Made by a program: the position numbers and the translations under genes
Assembly (NCBI GenBank): GCA_964511625.1
Contig: CAZEJG010000008.1
Span: forward strand, 83,431-147,430
Reading direction: 5' to 3'
Length of the DNA stretch: 64,000 nucleotides
From: Pseudohoeflea sp964511625
GTDB taxonomy: Bacteria; Pseudomonadota; Alphaproteobacteria; Rhizobiales; Rhizobiaceae
Notes under the pieces: model-generated
What the model was told of the DNA's origin: nothing
Databases searched by the model: none
The model's input: the letters and a program-made list of their open reading frames with translations, nothing else
In this document: positions 17,528-28,280 of the stretch, piece after piece
Numbering within the stretch: position 1 is the first letter of the stretch
How the letters are laid out: each line of letters begins with the position of its first letter

Positions 17528-18088
17528 TCAGGTGCCAGAATAGCGGAAAAACCGCATTCGTGTATCGCCGAAATCACGCGTGTCCAGCAGTTCGAAACCG
17601 GCGCCCGGATCGGGATCGGCCTGGGCCTCTTCTTCCAGAATGGCCAAACCGCCCGGCACAAGCCAGCCGCCGTCGGCCGCCGAACGCAGGGCCTGGTCGC
17701 CAAGGCCCTTGCCATAGGGCGGATCAGCGAAGACCAGATCGAATGGCGCCACCGTCCCCGCCGCGCCGAGTTTCGTGGCGTCTCGCCGGAAGATCTTCGC
17801 CTTGCCGCGCAACGCGAGGTTTTCGATGTTGGTCTGGATCAGACCACGCCCCTCGACGCCCTGTTCGACGAACAGGGCGAACCGGCAGCCGCGCGATATG
17901 GCTTCCATGCCCACCGCGCCGGTGCCGGCGAAGAGATCGAGCATGCGGGTGTCGTCGAGCGCTTCCGGATAGCCGTGGCTCAGGATGTTGAAGAGACTTT
18001 CGCGGGTGCGGTCGGTGGTGGGACGGATTGCCTGGCTTTTGGGCGCGGCGAGGTTACGCCCGCGCAATTCACCGCCGACGATCCGCAC
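17528..18088 (-). CDS. rsmD: 16S rRNA (guanine(966)-N(2))-methyltransferase
   Basis: 186 residues, normal for RsmD. It methylates G966 of 16S rRNA on the 30S subunit. The start VRIVGGELRGRNLAAPKSQAIRPT-DR is the family N-terminus, and it has LDLFAGTGAVGMEAISRG for SAM binding and the catalytic DPPYGKG. The start is a GTG at 18088 with GGGGAGG five bases upstream; a longer in-frame extension is the antisense image of the neighbour's low-complexity tail and is rejected. The 5' end overlaps the rluB 3' end by 20 bases, so translation is coupled. Confidence 0.94.
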   Translation of the reverse strand: MRIVGGELRGRNLAAPKSQAIRPTTDRTRESLFNILSHGYPEALDDTRMLDLFAGTGAVGMEAISRGCRFALFVEQGVEGRGLIQTNIENLALRGKAKIFRRDATKLGAAGTVAPFDLVFADPPYGKGLGDQALRSAADGGWLVPGGLAILEEEAQADPDPGAGFELLDTRDFGDTRMRFFRYSGT

Positions 18089-19580
18089 GCGGGCCTCCCC
18101 TGCCCTTCGGACCGCGATCGGGCGCACCATCGGTGCGTTCGCCGCGTGGCTTTCCCTTGCCGCCAGCAGCCGGTTTGCCACCTGGCTTGCCGGCAAACTT
18201 GCCACCCGGCTTGGACTTGCCGAAGCCGCCCTCAGTGCGTGCCGGTCGACCGTCGGCAGACTTGGCGCCATCGGGGCGCGCCGACCGGGGTCTGTCACCG
18301 GCGGGGCGAGCTGATTTGGCAAAACCCGGCTTGGAAGCCGAAGGCTTGCCGCGTCCGGCAGGTGCGCCCCCGGCATCATCGCGCTTGCGCCGTTCCGCCT
18401 TTTCGGCTGCGGCCGCCTGCTTCTTCTCACCGACCGGGCGGGCGCCCGGTGCCATCCAGACGTTGGCGGAGCGGCTGCGCGGGGCGGCCGAGGAACGCTT
18501 TTCGTTCTTGCCGGCTGGCTTGCCCCGTTCGCCGCGCTCGCCGCGAGCCGGCTTGTCGCCGAACTTGCCCGGCTTGGTGTCGAGCCGGTCGCGGGCGCGT
18601 TCACGGCGCTCGGAGGCCGAGATCCATTCCCGTTCGGGCTTGCGCGCCTTCTCCACTTCGGCCTCGGCGGGCTGCTTCGGCGTGCGATCGACGATCGGGG
18701 CGTCGAAATTCAGCCCCGCCTCTTCGATCAGTTTCGAGCCGAGCTGATCGCGCAGCGTCTTGCTGCGGATCTCGACCACTTCGCCCTCGGGCAGATCGCC
18801 GAGCTGGAAGGGACCGTAGGAGATACGGATGAGGCGGTTCACCTCGAGGCCGAGAGCCCCGAGCACGTTCTTGATCTCGCGGTTCTTGCCCTCGCGCAGA
18901 CCCATGGTGACCCAGACGTTGCGCCCCTGCTGGCGGTCGAGCGTCGCCTCGATGGCGCCATAGAGAACACCGTCGACGGCGATGCCGTCCTGCAGCTTGT
19001 CGAGCGCCGGCTGGTCGATCTCGCCATGGGCGCGAACACGGTAGCGCCGCAGCCAGCCCGTGGAGGGAAGTTCGAGCGCACGGGCGAGACCGCCGTCGTT
19101 GGTGAGAAGCAGGAGGCCCTCGGTATTGATGTCGAGGCGGCCGATGGTGACGACGCGCGGCAAGGTTTCCGGCATCTTCTCGAAAATCGTGGTGCGGCCC
19201 TCGGGGTCGCGGTTGGTCGTCACCAAGCCTGCAGGCTTGTGGTAGACCCAGAGCCTGGTCCGCTCGATGGCCGCGATGGGCTCACCGTCGACCTCGATGC
19301 GATCGGAGGTGGAGACGACCACGGCGGGCGACTCCAGTAGCTTTCCGTTCACCCTGATCCGGCCGTCGGCCACCATCCGCTCGGCGTCGCGGCGGGAGGC
19401 GACGCCTGCGCGCGCCAGGATCTTGGCGATGCGGCCGGTTTCGACGCCATCGCCCTCCTCGCCAGGCTTTGCAGCCGTGGCAGGCTTCTTCCGGTCGGCC
19501 GCGGGCGTCGAACGGGGTTTGCGATCCGAATCCTCGCGACGGGGGCGCTTGCCTCTGACGGGCTTGTCTTGATTGCTCAT
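18069..19580 (-). CDS. rluB: 23S rRNA pseudouridine synthase RluB/RsuA family with long basic disordered tail
   Basis: 503 residues. After a charged, Lys/Arg-rich leader of about 45 residues come an S4 RNA-binding domain (GRIAKILARAGVASRRDAERMVADGRIRVNG) and the pseudouridine synthase core with the catalytic Asp in GRLDINTEGLLLLTNDGG. The core ends near residue 275. The remaining 220 or so residues are a low-complexity tail built from Lys, Arg, Gly, Pro, Ala and Ser, ending in KPGGKFAGKPGGKPAAGGKGKP. Such tails are common in rhizobial RluB proteins and probably bind RNA. Start at ATG 19580 is preferred; a GTG at 19601 is possible. Confidence 0.9.
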   Translation of the reverse strand: MSNQDKPVRGKRPRREDSDRKPRSTPAADRKKPATAAKPGEEGDGVETGRIAKILARAGVASRRDAERMVADGRIRVNGKLLESPAVVVSTSDRIEVDGEPIAAIERTRLWVYHKPAGLVTTNRDPEGRTTIFEKMPETLPRVVTIGRLDINTEGLLLLTNDGGLARALELPSTGWLRRYRVRAHGEIDQPALDKLQDGIAVDGVLYGAIEATLDRQQGRNVWVTMGLREGKNREIKNVLGALGLEVNRLIRISYGPFQLGDLPEGEVVEIRSKTLRDQLGSKLIEEAGLNFDAPIVDRTPKQPAEAEVEKARKPEREWISASERRERARDRLDTKPGKFGDKPARGERGERGKPAGKNEKRSSAAPRSRSANVWMAPGARPVGEKKQAAAAEKAERRKRDDAGGAPAGRGKPSASKPGFAKSARPAGDRPRSARPDGAKSADGRPARTEGGFGKSKPGGKFAGKPGGKPAAGGKGKPRGERTDGAPDRGPKGRGGPRADRRR

Positions 19581-19648
19581 TTGGTGTTTGCCTGCGTTCA
19601 CGGGTGTCTACCAGATCACCGGCGGACGGTTAAGGGAATTCGAATTCT

Positions 19649-20098
19649 GTGTCGAGCAATTCCGGTTTCATGGATCTTGCGCTGGCGGAAGCCAGAGCGG
19701 CGGCCGACCGCGGCGAGGTGCCGGTGGGAGCCGTGCTGGTCATCGACGGAGAAGTGGTCGCGCAATCGGGAAACAGGACGCGGGAGCAATCCGATGTCAC
19801 CGCCCATGCCGAAATCCTGGTGATCCGCGAGGCCGCCGCCAGTCTCGGCGCGGAACGCCTGTCGCAGGCCGATCTCTACGTCACGCTGGAGCCCTGCACC
19901 ATGTGCGCGGCCGCCATTTCCTTCGCCCGCATCAGGCGGCTTTACTACGGCGCCGAAGATCCGAAAGGCGGGGGCGTGGCACACGGCTCGCGGTTCTACG
20001 ACCGACCGACCTGCCATCACGCGCCGGAGGTCTATTCAGGCCTCGCCGAAAAAGACGCTGCCGATGTGCTCAGGGATTTCTTCCGGGCCCGTCGCTGA
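19649..20098 (+). CDS. tadA: tRNA-specific adenosine deaminase (A34 to inosine)
   Basis: 149 residues from a GTG at 19649; the in-frame ATG at 19670 would give 142. TadA deaminates A34 of tRNA-Arg(ACG) to inosine and is essential in most bacteria. The zinc site is complete: TAHAEIL (His and the catalytic Glu at about 53-55) and EPCTMCAAAI (Cys pair at about 83 and 86). ADRGEVPVGAVLV and GAEDPKGGG are further TadA signatures. It is divergent from rluB across 68 bases. Confidence 0.94.
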   Translation: MSSNSGFMDLALAEARAAADRGEVPVGAVLVIDGEVVAQSGNRTREQSDVTAHAEILVIREAAASLGAERLSQADLYVTLEPCTMCAAAISFARIRRLYYGAEDPKGGGVAHGSRFYDRPTCHHAPEVYSGLAEKDAADVLRDFFRARR

Positions 20099-20121
20099 GA
20101 GCCCGGATCGATATCGGCCGA

Positions 20122-20799
20122 CTACCAGGGAAGCGAGAACTTGGGCAGTTTGAAGCCCTTCTTCTCCTTGGTGGCTTCAGCCAGGCGACGACGCTCCTTT
20201 TCCTTCTCAGGCTCGCCAAGGTCGCCAACGGCCGCGGTTTCGGCAGGCTTGCGGTAGTCAAGCGGCGGATCGGACAGGAAGCGGCGGCGATCGGAATAGG
20301 CGCCCTTCTGAATCTTCATGTTCTCGCGGAACGTCCTGTTCTGCTCCTGCGCCTTCAACATCGATAGCGATGTCGGAGAACCGCTCTCGGCCGAGGGCTT
20401 CGGGCCGACCTTGGCCACACCGTCGGAGGTCTGAACGCGACCAAGCGGCGAACGGTAGCCGACGGCGTCACCGTTCTCGTCTGCCGAGGCGACGAGACGT
20501 GCCCGTGTTTCCTCGGGCGATTCCACCCAGGCAGGATTGTTCTCGACCACGTTCTGCTGCGGCGCGGGAAGGCTCGAGGTCGCAGGAGGACGGACGAGAG
20601 TCGTCGGCCGCGGCTTGTAGTCGATCGCAGGACCACGATCCGGCTTGATGGACGCCATGTTTCCGAGGTCGTCGATCAGTTGCTCGGTGGAGGTCTTGTC
20701 GGTTCCGTAAGTCGGTCCGAGGCAGGCCGACACGCTCGCAGCAACAGCTGCAAGCGCGATCACCCTCGCCACGGCGCGGAAACCATTACTCTTACGCAT
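20122..20799 (-). CDS. Conserved rhizobial lipoprotein of unknown function
   Basis: 225 residues. A lipoprotein signal peptide is clear: MRKSNGF, a hydrophobic segment ARVIALAAVAAS, and the lipobox VSAC, with acylation expected at Cys26. After the Cys the protein is hydrophilic and Pro/Lys rich. It has a STEQLIDDLGNMASIKP stretch and a charged C-terminal end (EKEKERRRLAEATKEKKGFKLPKFSLPW). I recognise no enzymatic motif. It lies just downstream of ileS on the same strand, with a stem-loop between them. Confidence 0.8.
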   Translation of the reverse strand: MRKSNGFRAVARVIALAAVAASVSACLGPTYGTDKTSTEQLIDDLGNMASIKPDRGPAIDYKPRPTTLVRPPATSSLPAPQQNVVENNPAWVESPEETRARLVASADENGDAVGYRSPLGRVQTSDGVAKVGPKPSAESGSPTSLSMLKAQEQNRTFRENMKIQKGAYSDRRRFLSDPPLDYRKPAETAAVGDLGEPEKEKERRRLAEATKEKKGFKLPKFSLPW

Positions 20800-20922
20800 T
20801 CGAAGTATCCCGTCCCTGAGAACTCGTCGGATTTTGCGCCTTTTGCTCCGACAATCTGTCTCTTTTGCGGCACCCTTGTACCGGATAGGTCAAAAGCGCG
20901 CAATTGCAACAGATTATTAAGG

Positions 20923-20954
20923 TGAAGTCCGCCAGCTTGCGACAGCGGACTTCA
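20923..20954 (-). terminator. Stem-loop downstream of ileS
   Basis: A perfect 10-bp inverted repeat (TGAAGTCCGC / GCGGACTTCA) with a 12-base loop begins seven bases after the ileS stop. No U-run follows, so it may be a weak or Rho-assisted terminator or an mRNA 3'-end stabiliser. Confidence 0.45.
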
Positions 20955-20960
20955 CAGGTT

Positions 20961-23873
20961 TCAGGCGACGGGCGCCACGCCCAGTTCACGCAGCGCCGCG
21001 GCATCGCGGGCGGAAACGTCCGGATAGGCGGGATCCGAACCGACATCGTCGGTGATCCGCCAGGAGCGCGCGCATTTGCGGCCCTGCGCCTCGGCCGGAA
21101 CGACGGCGACATTCGCCACGTCGTCGAGCCGGAAGGCATCCGCCGGGCCTTCGCCCTGTTCGATGACGATGCCCGAGGTGATGCAGACTTCGGAGAAATC
21201 CGTGCCTTCGACGGCGGCGACCAGTTCGGGATCATTGATATAGACGATCGGAGCCGCCTCGAGCGACGAACCGATGCGTTTTTCGCGGCGTTCGACCTCG
21301 AGCGCGCCCGTCACCACGTAGCGCACGTCGCGGATCTTCTGCCATTTCGCATCGAGTTCCGGCGCCAGCCATTCGGCAGGAATGTCCGGGAACTGCTGGA
21401 GATGCACCGAATCGCCGTCCGGGTTCCGCAACAACCAGGCTTCTTCCATCGTGAAGACCAGCATCGGTGCAAACCAGGTGACCAGGCAATCGAACAGCTT
21501 GCGGATCACGAAGAGGGCGGCCTTGCGGCGCGTCGAGGACGGCGCATCGCAATAGAGCGCATCCTTGCGGATATCGAAATAGAAGGCCGACAATTCGATG
21601 TTGGCGAAGTCGGTCAGCGCGCGCACGACCCGCTTGAAATCGAATTCGTCGTAGCCCGCGCGCACGACCCGGTCGAGCTCGGCCAGCCGGTGCAGCATCA
21701 GGCGCTCCAGCTCCGGCATATCCGCCAGCGCGACGTCTTCGCCGGTATCGTGGGCGAGCGTTCCCAGCATCCAGCGGATCGTGTTGCGGATCTTGCGATA
21801 GCTGTCGATATTGGTCTGGATGATCGTCTTGCCGAGACGCTGGTCTTCCCAATAATCGGTGTTCATCACCCACAGGCGCAGGATATCGGCGCCCGACTGG
21901 GCCATGACGTCCTGGGGGAAGACCTGGTTTCCGAGCGACTTCGACATCTTGCGGCCGTCCTCGGCCATGGTGAAGCCATGGGTGATGACGGCATCGTAGG
22001 GCGCGCGCCCACGGGTGGCGCAGCTTTCCAAGAGCGAGGAATGGAACCAGCCGCGGTGCTGGTCGGAGCCTTCGAGATAGACGTCGGCCGGCCATTTCAG
22101 GTCCGGGCGGTCTTCCAGCACGAAGGAGTGGGTGGAGCCTGAATCGAACCAGACGTCGAGAATGTCGGTGACCTGCTTCCAGGGTTCGCCCGCGCGGGCA
22201 CCGAGGAACCGCTCCCGCGCGCCTTCGGCAAACCAGGCATCCGCCCCTTCGGCCTCGAAGGCTTCGAGGATGCGGGCGTTGACCTCCTCGTCGACGAGAA
22301 CCTTGCCGTCCTCGTCGGCGAAGACGCAGATCGGAACGCCCCAGGCGCGCTGGCGCGAGAGCACCCAGTCCGGGCGGCTCTCGATCATGGCGCGCAGGCG
22401 GCGCTGACCGGCAGCCGGCACAAAGCGGGTGTCGTCGATCGCCTTGAGGGCGCGCGAACGCAGCGTGGTGTCGTCGCCGAGGTCCTTGTCCATGTAGACG
22501 AACCACTGCGGCGTGTTGCGGAAGATGACCGGCTTCTTGGAACGCCAGGAATGCGGATAGGTGTGCTTGAGGCGACCACGGGCAAACAAGTTGTTCGCCG
22601 CGATCAGCGCCTCGATCACAGCCTTGTTGGCGTCGCCCTTCTTGCCCTTGTCGTCGATCACGCGGGCAGCACCGCCCTCGCGGTCCGGACCGAAGCCGGG
22701 CGCGTCCTTGGTGTAGAAGCCGCCATCATCAACGGTGAACGGGATGGCCGAGGAGATGCCGCGCGCCTCGAGCGCTCGGGCATTGTCCATCCAGGCCTCG
22801 AAGTCTTCCGCGCCGTGTCCTGGTGCGGTGTGCACGAAGCCGGTACCCGCATCGTCGGTCACGTGATCACCAGCGAGAAGCGGAACCGTGAACTCGTAGC
22901 CGCCGCCGAAACCCTTGAGCGGGTGGGCGCAGGTGATTGCGCCGAGCACGTCAGCCGGCACGTCCTGCAGACGATTGAACTGCAGCTTGGCCTTGGCGAA
23001 GCTTTCTTCAGCCAGCGCATCGGCAAAGACCAGCTTCTCGCCGGTCTGCGGACCGAAATCGTTTTCGGCGGCGGTCACTTCATAAAGGCCATAGGAGATG
23101 CGCGGCGAATAGGCGATGGCGCGGTTGCCGGGAATAGTCCAGGGCGTTGTGGTCCAGATGACGACCGAGGCATCGGCGAGCTCATCGGAGCCTTTCGACA
23201 CCGGGAACTTCACCCAGATCGTGTCGCTCTCGTAGTCCTGATACTCGACTTCCGCTTCGGCAAGCGCAGTGCGCTCGACGACCGACCACATGACGGGCTT
23301 CGAGCCGCGATAGAGCTGGCCGGTCTTGGCGATCTTCAGAAGTTCGCCGGCGATGCGGGCCTCGGCGTGGAAGTTCATCGTGGTGTAGGGCTTTTCGAAG
23401 TCGCCCTCGATGCCCAGACGCTTGAACTCGCCGGTCTGCACGTCGATCCAGTGCTGGGCGAACTCCCGGCATTCCTTGCGGAACTCGTTGATCGGCACCT
23501 CGTCCTTGTTCTTGCCCTTGGCGCGATAGGCTTCCTCGATCTTCCACTCGATCGGCAGGCCGTGGCAGTCCCAGCCGGGCACGTAGTTGGAGTCGTAGCC
23601 GCGCATCTGGAACGAGCGGGTGATGACGTCCTTGAGGATCTTGTTGAGCGCGTGGCCGATATGGATGTTGCCGTTGGCATAGGGGGGGCCGTCGTGAAGG
23701 ACATATTTCGGCCGGCCGGCGGCAGAGGCGCGCAGCTTCTTGTAGAGATCCATCTGCTGCCAGCGCTCGACGAGTTCGGGCTCCTTCTTGGGAAGGCCGG
23801 CGCGCATCGGGAATTCGGTCTGCGGCAGATAGAGAGTCGTCGAATAATCGATCTTGTCGGTGGTATCGGTCAT
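20961..23873 (-). CDS. ileS: Isoleucine--tRNA ligase
   Basis: 970 residues, the normal size for a bacterial IleRS. The class I signatures are present: PPYANGNIHIGHALNKILKD (HIGH) and GRKMSKSLGN (KMSKS). The editing domain (AVVIWTTTPWTIPGNRAIAYSP) and the ISRQRAWGVPICVF-like block (here LSRQRAWGVPICVF) are present. The C-terminal zinc-finger Cys motifs typical of E. coli IleRS are not obvious; the protein ends at LGVAPVA. The start is ATG 23873 with only a weak Shine-Dalgarno sequence. About 280 bases separate it from ribF upstream. Confidence 0.97.
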   Translation of the reverse strand: MTDTTDKIDYSTTLYLPQTEFPMRAGLPKKEPELVERWQQMDLYKKLRASAAGRPKYVLHDGPPYANGNIHIGHALNKILKDVITRSFQMRGYDSNYVPGWDCHGLPIEWKIEEAYRAKGKNKDEVPINEFRKECREFAQHWIDVQTGEFKRLGIEGDFEKPYTTMNFHAEARIAGELLKIAKTGQLYRGSKPVMWSVVERTALAEAEVEYQDYESDTIWVKFPVSKGSDELADASVVIWTTTPWTIPGNRAIAYSPRISYGLYEVTAAENDFGPQTGEKLVFADALAEESFAKAKLQFNRLQDVPADVLGAITCAHPLKGFGGGYEFTVPLLAGDHVTDDAGTGFVHTAPGHGAEDFEAWMDNARALEARGISSAIPFTVDDGGFYTKDAPGFGPDREGGAARVIDDKGKKGDANKAVIEALIAANNLFARGRLKHTYPHSWRSKKPVIFRNTPQWFVYMDKDLGDDTTLRSRALKAIDDTRFVPAAGQRRLRAMIESRPDWVLSRQRAWGVPICVFADEDGKVLVDEEVNARILEAFEAEGADAWFAEGARERFLGARAGEPWKQVTDILDVWFDSGSTHSFVLEDRPDLKWPADVYLEGSDQHRGWFHSSLLESCATRGRAPYDAVITHGFTMAEDGRKMSKSLGNQVFPQDVMAQSGADILRLWVMNTDYWEDQRLGKTIIQTNIDSYRKIRNTIRWMLGTLAHDTGEDVALADMPELERLMLHRLAELDRVVRAGYDEFDFKRVVRALTDFANIELSAFYFDIRKDALYCDAPSSTRRKAALFVIRKLFDCLVTWFAPMLVFTMEEAWLLRNPDGDSVHLQQFPDIPAEWLAPELDAKWQKIRDVRYVVTGALEVERREKRIGSSLEAAPIVYINDPELVAAVEGTDFSEVCITSGIVIEQGEGPADAFRLDDVANVAVVPAEAQGRKCARSWRITDDVGSDPAYPDVSARDAAALRELGVAPVA

Positions 23874-24153
23874 GACATCAGTCTTTCAGGCATCAGGCTC
23901 GGGCGAGCCGAAGCGCGTCTTTCGCGCGTAATCGAATTGCGGGGTGGTGAAACGGCAAAGGCCAAAAGCCCGGCCTCCCTGCCCTGCTCAAAGGGCGCGG
24001 AAGACCGGGACCATAATTCGTATCGCGCCGCCCGAAACCGGAGCCGGGCATATCGAAAGGTCAGCGGTCCGCATGGGCGCGGTTCATAACGTGTTTGTGC
24101 GCGCATGAAAAGCGGTTGTGAGAGGCGATGCGGGGCGTTTGTCGACGGCCGGC

Positions 24154-25140
24154 CTAAAAAGCCATCCTGCGGTCAATATCAGACAACGGCCGGACATCGG
24201 ACAGAAGCGCTCTCGCCTCGGATTCATCGGTCTTCATCTGCGTTACCAGAGCATCGAGCCCGTCGAATTTCTCCTCGGCGCGAAGAAAGCCGAAGAGCGA
24301 GACATCGCAGGTCTCGCCGTAGAGATCGGGAGAGGCGTCGAAGACATAGGTTTCGAGCAGAAGCGGGGCATCCGGCTCCTCCACCGTCGGACGGCGTCCG
24401 AAACTCGCCACCCCGTCATGCAGCGTCCCGTCGGCGCGGCGCAGGCGGACGGCGTAGATGCCGGGCGCCAGACCGGTTTCCGGCGGCACCGGCATGTTGG
24501 CTGTGGGATAACCAAGCGTGCGCCCCAGCTTCTTGCCGTGAACGACCTCGGCGGAAATCGTGTAGCGGTAGCCCAGCAGGCCGGCGGCCTGGGACACGTC
24601 GCCCTGTGACAGCAGTTTGCGGATGCGCGAGGACGAGATCACTTCGCCGCCCTCGTCCTCGAAATCCGCGGCGATCGTGAGACCGAAACCGAGCCGGAAC
24701 CCGTAGTCGCGCAGCATGGCGGCGTCGCCCTTGCGGCCCTGGCCGAAATGGAAGTCGCCGCCGGTGACGACGTGATCGGCGCCGAGCGCCCGGACGAGAA
24801 CGTCGCCGATGAAATCCTCGGCGGCAATGGCGGCATAGTCGCGGCTGAACTGCTGCTCGAAGACGGCCGTCACCCCGACCATGCCCAGAAGACGCGCCTT
24901 GAGCGGTGCCGGCGTCAACCGGTAGACCGGCTCATCGGGCCTGAAGACCGTTCGCGGATGCGGCTCGAAGGTGAGCACATGAAGCTGTGTGTCGCGTTCG
25001 GCGGCGATCCCGAGAGCCTGGCCGAGAACGGCCTGGTGGCCGCGATGGACACCGTCGAAATTTCCGATGGCGACGACGCCGCCGCGCAGTGTGTCGGCAA
25101 GACCGCCCAGATCATGAATGCGTTCGGCCACGGCGTGCAC
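24154..25140 (-). CDS. ribF: Bifunctional riboflavin kinase / FAD synthetase
   Basis: 328 residues. RibF phosphorylates riboflavin to FMN (C-terminal domain) and adenylylates FMN to FAD (N-terminal nucleotidyltransferase domain). The N-terminal domain has VVAIGNFDGVHRGHQAVLGQAL with the HxGH-like loop, and ISSSRIRKLLSQGDVSQAAGLLGYRY. The C-terminal kinase has GRTLGYPTANM and GVASFGRRPTV. The start is a GTG at 25140 preceded by ACGGGAC, six bases after the stop of the HAD phosphatase gene, so the two are one transcript. Confidence 0.95.
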   Translation of the reverse strand: MHAVAERIHDLGGLADTLRGGVVAIGNFDGVHRGHQAVLGQALGIAAERDTQLHVLTFEPHPRTVFRPDEPVYRLTPAPLKARLLGMVGVTAVFEQQFSRDYAAIAAEDFIGDVLVRALGADHVVTGGDFHFGQGRKGDAAMLRDYGFRLGFGLTIAADFEDEGGEVISSSRIRKLLSQGDVSQAAGLLGYRYTISAEVVHGKKLGRTLGYPTANMPVPPETGLAPGIYAVRLRRADGTLHDGVASFGRRPTVEEPDAPLLLETYVFDASPDLYGETCDVSLFGFLRAEEKFDGLDALVTQMKTDESEARALLSDVRPLSDIDRRMAF

Positions 25141-25146
25141 GTCCCG

Positions 25147-26007
25147 TCAGCTCAGCCAGTGAGCCCAGTGAGAGGGCGTCGTCTTCTCGCGCTCGAAGAA
25201 CTGCGCGAGCCGGCTCTCGTCGACCCTCTTTCCCTCATAATACTCCGCCGCATGGATGCCGCGGGCAATGAAGAGGACATCGAGTTCCGCCGCTACGGCG
25301 CCGCGAATATCGGTGGAAATCCCGTCGCCGATGGCGAGCACGCGGTCGGACGGTGTCTCGCCGCGCAGTTTGACGACACGGTTCAGCGCCTCGGCATAGA
25401 TGTGGGCATGCGGCTTGCCGGCGATCCGCGTCCGGCCGCCGAGCTTCTCATAGGCAGTGGCGAGCGCGCCGGCGCAGTAGATCATCCGGTCGCCCCGCTC
25501 CACCACCTGGTCCGGGTTGGCACAGATGAACGGCAGGTCGCGGGCCGCCAGGCGGCTGAGCTGATCGTGATACTCGTCGGGCGTTTCCGCCTCGTCGTCA
25601 AAAAGCCCGGTGCAGAGTATGGCCTCGGCCTCCTCCTCTCCGACGAGTTCGACGTCGAGACCATCGACGAGAAGCGAGTCACGTTCGGGGCCGATGAAGA
25701 AGAGCTTCTGCGGTCCGTCCACCACCAGACGACGGGTGACGTCACCCGAGGTGACGATGTCGTCCCAGGCGTCTTCGGCGACGCCGATGACGCCGAACTG
25801 GCTGATCACGCCTTCGGCGGGACGCGGGGAATTGGTGATGAGAACGACTGTCTTGCCGGCCTCGCGCCATGCCTGCAAAGCCTGCACCGCAAGGGGGAAC
25901 GGGCTGATGCCGTTGTGCACGACGCCCCAGACATCACACAGAACGGCGTCGTAACTCGCGGCGACCTCGTTCAGCCGGTCGATTTTCACAGGCGTTTCAG
26001 CGGGCAT
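25147..26007 (-). CDS. HAD-superfamily hydrolase (TIGR01459-like, NagD branch)
   Basis: 286 residues. HAD motif I is YDAVLCDVWGVVHNG, motif II is VVLITNSPRP, and the C-terminal region has GKPHAHIYAEAL and LAIGDGISTDIRGAVAAELDVLFIARGIH (motif IV). The cap domain lies between. This matches the alphaproteobacterial group of NagD-like phosphatases often encoded beside ribF. The substrate is unknown; a sugar or nucleotide phosphate is likely. The ATG at 26007 has AGAGG upstream. It is divergent from groES. Confidence 0.87.
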   Translation of the reverse strand: MPAETPVKIDRLNEVAASYDAVLCDVWGVVHNGISPFPLAVQALQAWREAGKTVVLITNSPRPAEGVISQFGVIGVAEDAWDDIVTSGDVTRRLVVDGPQKLFFIGPERDSLLVDGLDVELVGEEEAEAILCTGLFDDEAETPDEYHDQLSRLAARDLPFICANPDQVVERGDRMIYCAGALATAYEKLGGRTRIAGKPHAHIYAEALNRVVKLRGETPSDRVLAIGDGISTDIRGAVAAELDVLFIARGIHAAEYYEGKRVDESRLAQFFEREKTTPSHWAHWLS

Positions 26008-26117
26008 GGATATCCTCTCGTCTCAATGGCATGTCGCCCAGCTTGAGCCCGAAAACAAGCCCCGCCCGAAAAAAGCGCGGCCGGGCACGTCGCATGATAG
26101 AATTCCTCCCATTGCTT

Positions 26118-26147
26118 CTTGACTCAAATTTCGCGGATGCCTATCTC
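26118..26147 (+). promoter_or_regulatory. Putative groESL promoter (RpoH/housekeeping type)
   Basis: CTTGACT at 26118-26124 and CCTATCTC ending at 26147 are separated by 16-17 bases. They fit the alphaproteobacterial heat-shock sigma pattern (CTTG, then CYTATNT) and also a sigma-70 promoter. The CIRCE operator starts eight bases downstream, as expected for groESL. Confidence 0.65.
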
Positions 26148-26154
26148 GACGCTG

Positions 26155-26181
26155 TTAGCACTCCACCGAAAGGAGTGCTAA
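26155..26181 (+). promoter_or_regulatory. CIRCE element (HrcA operator)
   Basis: TTAGCACTC (26155-26163), a nine-base spacer and GAGTGCTAA (26173-26181) form the exact canonical CIRCE inverted repeat. HrcA binds this site and represses chaperonin genes until heat shock titrates GroEL. hrcA itself is not in the window. Confidence 0.97.
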
Positions 26182-26235
26182 CTCAGTTTCAGGGTCGAAA
26201 CGCCCTTTCATGTCATTCGATCAAGGGAAAAGACA

Positions 26236-26529
26236 ATGACAATCAACTTCCGTCCGCTGCATGACCGTGTGGTCGTCCGCCGCGTCGAATCCGAAGCCAA
26301 GACCGCCGGGGGCATCATCATTCCGGATACCGCCAAGGAAAAGCCGCAGGAAGGCGAAGTCGTCGCCGTCGGCTCCGGCGCCCGCGATGAATCCGGCAAG
26401 GTCGTCGAACTCGACGTCAAGGCCGGCGACCGCGTGCTTTTCGGTAAATGGTCCGGCACCGAAGTCAAGCTCAATGGTGAGGATCTCCTGATCATGAAGG
26501 AATCCGACATCATGGGCATCGTCGGCTGA
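26236..26529 (+). CDS. groES: Co-chaperonin GroES
   Basis: 97 residues, full-length GroES: FRPLHDRVVVRRVESEAKTAGGIIIPDTAKEKPQEGEVVAVGSG, with the mobile loop SEAKTAGGIIIPD and the C-terminal GEDLLIMKESDIMGIVG. It caps GroEL as a heptamer. AGGGAAAAGACA precedes the ATG. It is the first gene of the CIRCE-controlled groESL operon, with 56 bases to groEL. Confidence 0.98.
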   Translation: MTINFRPLHDRVVVRRVESEAKTAGGIIIPDTAKEKPQEGEVVAVGSGARDESGKVVELDVKAGDRVLFGKWSGTEVKLNGEDLLIMKESDIMGIVG

Positions 26530-26585
26530 TCATTCCCACCGAACTCAACTGATCATTAAGGGCACATAGCCCGGGAGAAACAGAT

Positions 26586-28226
<1,641 letters not shown>

Positions 28227-28250
28227 GAAGTCCCGGTCCAGACCAGACAG

Positions 28251-28280
28251 AAAGGGCGACCTCCGGGTCGCCCTTTTTTT
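28251..28280 (+). terminator. Rho-independent terminator of groESL
   Basis: An 11-bp stem (AAAGGGCGACC / GGTCGCCCTTT) with loop TCCG runs into seven T residues. It lies 25 bases after the groEL stop. Confidence 0.93.

Noticed and set aside
22551..24089. A 512-codon plus-strand open frame antisense to ileS
   Set aside because: It is the shadow of a firmly identified tRNA synthetase gene and has no domain or ribosome site.
23874..24153. The 280-base gap before ileS considered for a T-box or other leader
   Set aside because: No T-box sequence, specifier loop or strong terminator/antiterminator pair is visible, and T-boxes are not typical of this group.
26008..26117. Region upstream of groES considered for an extra chaperone gene or riboswitch
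   Set aside because: Only the promoter and CIRCE element are recognisable; no further structure or coding sequence is seen.
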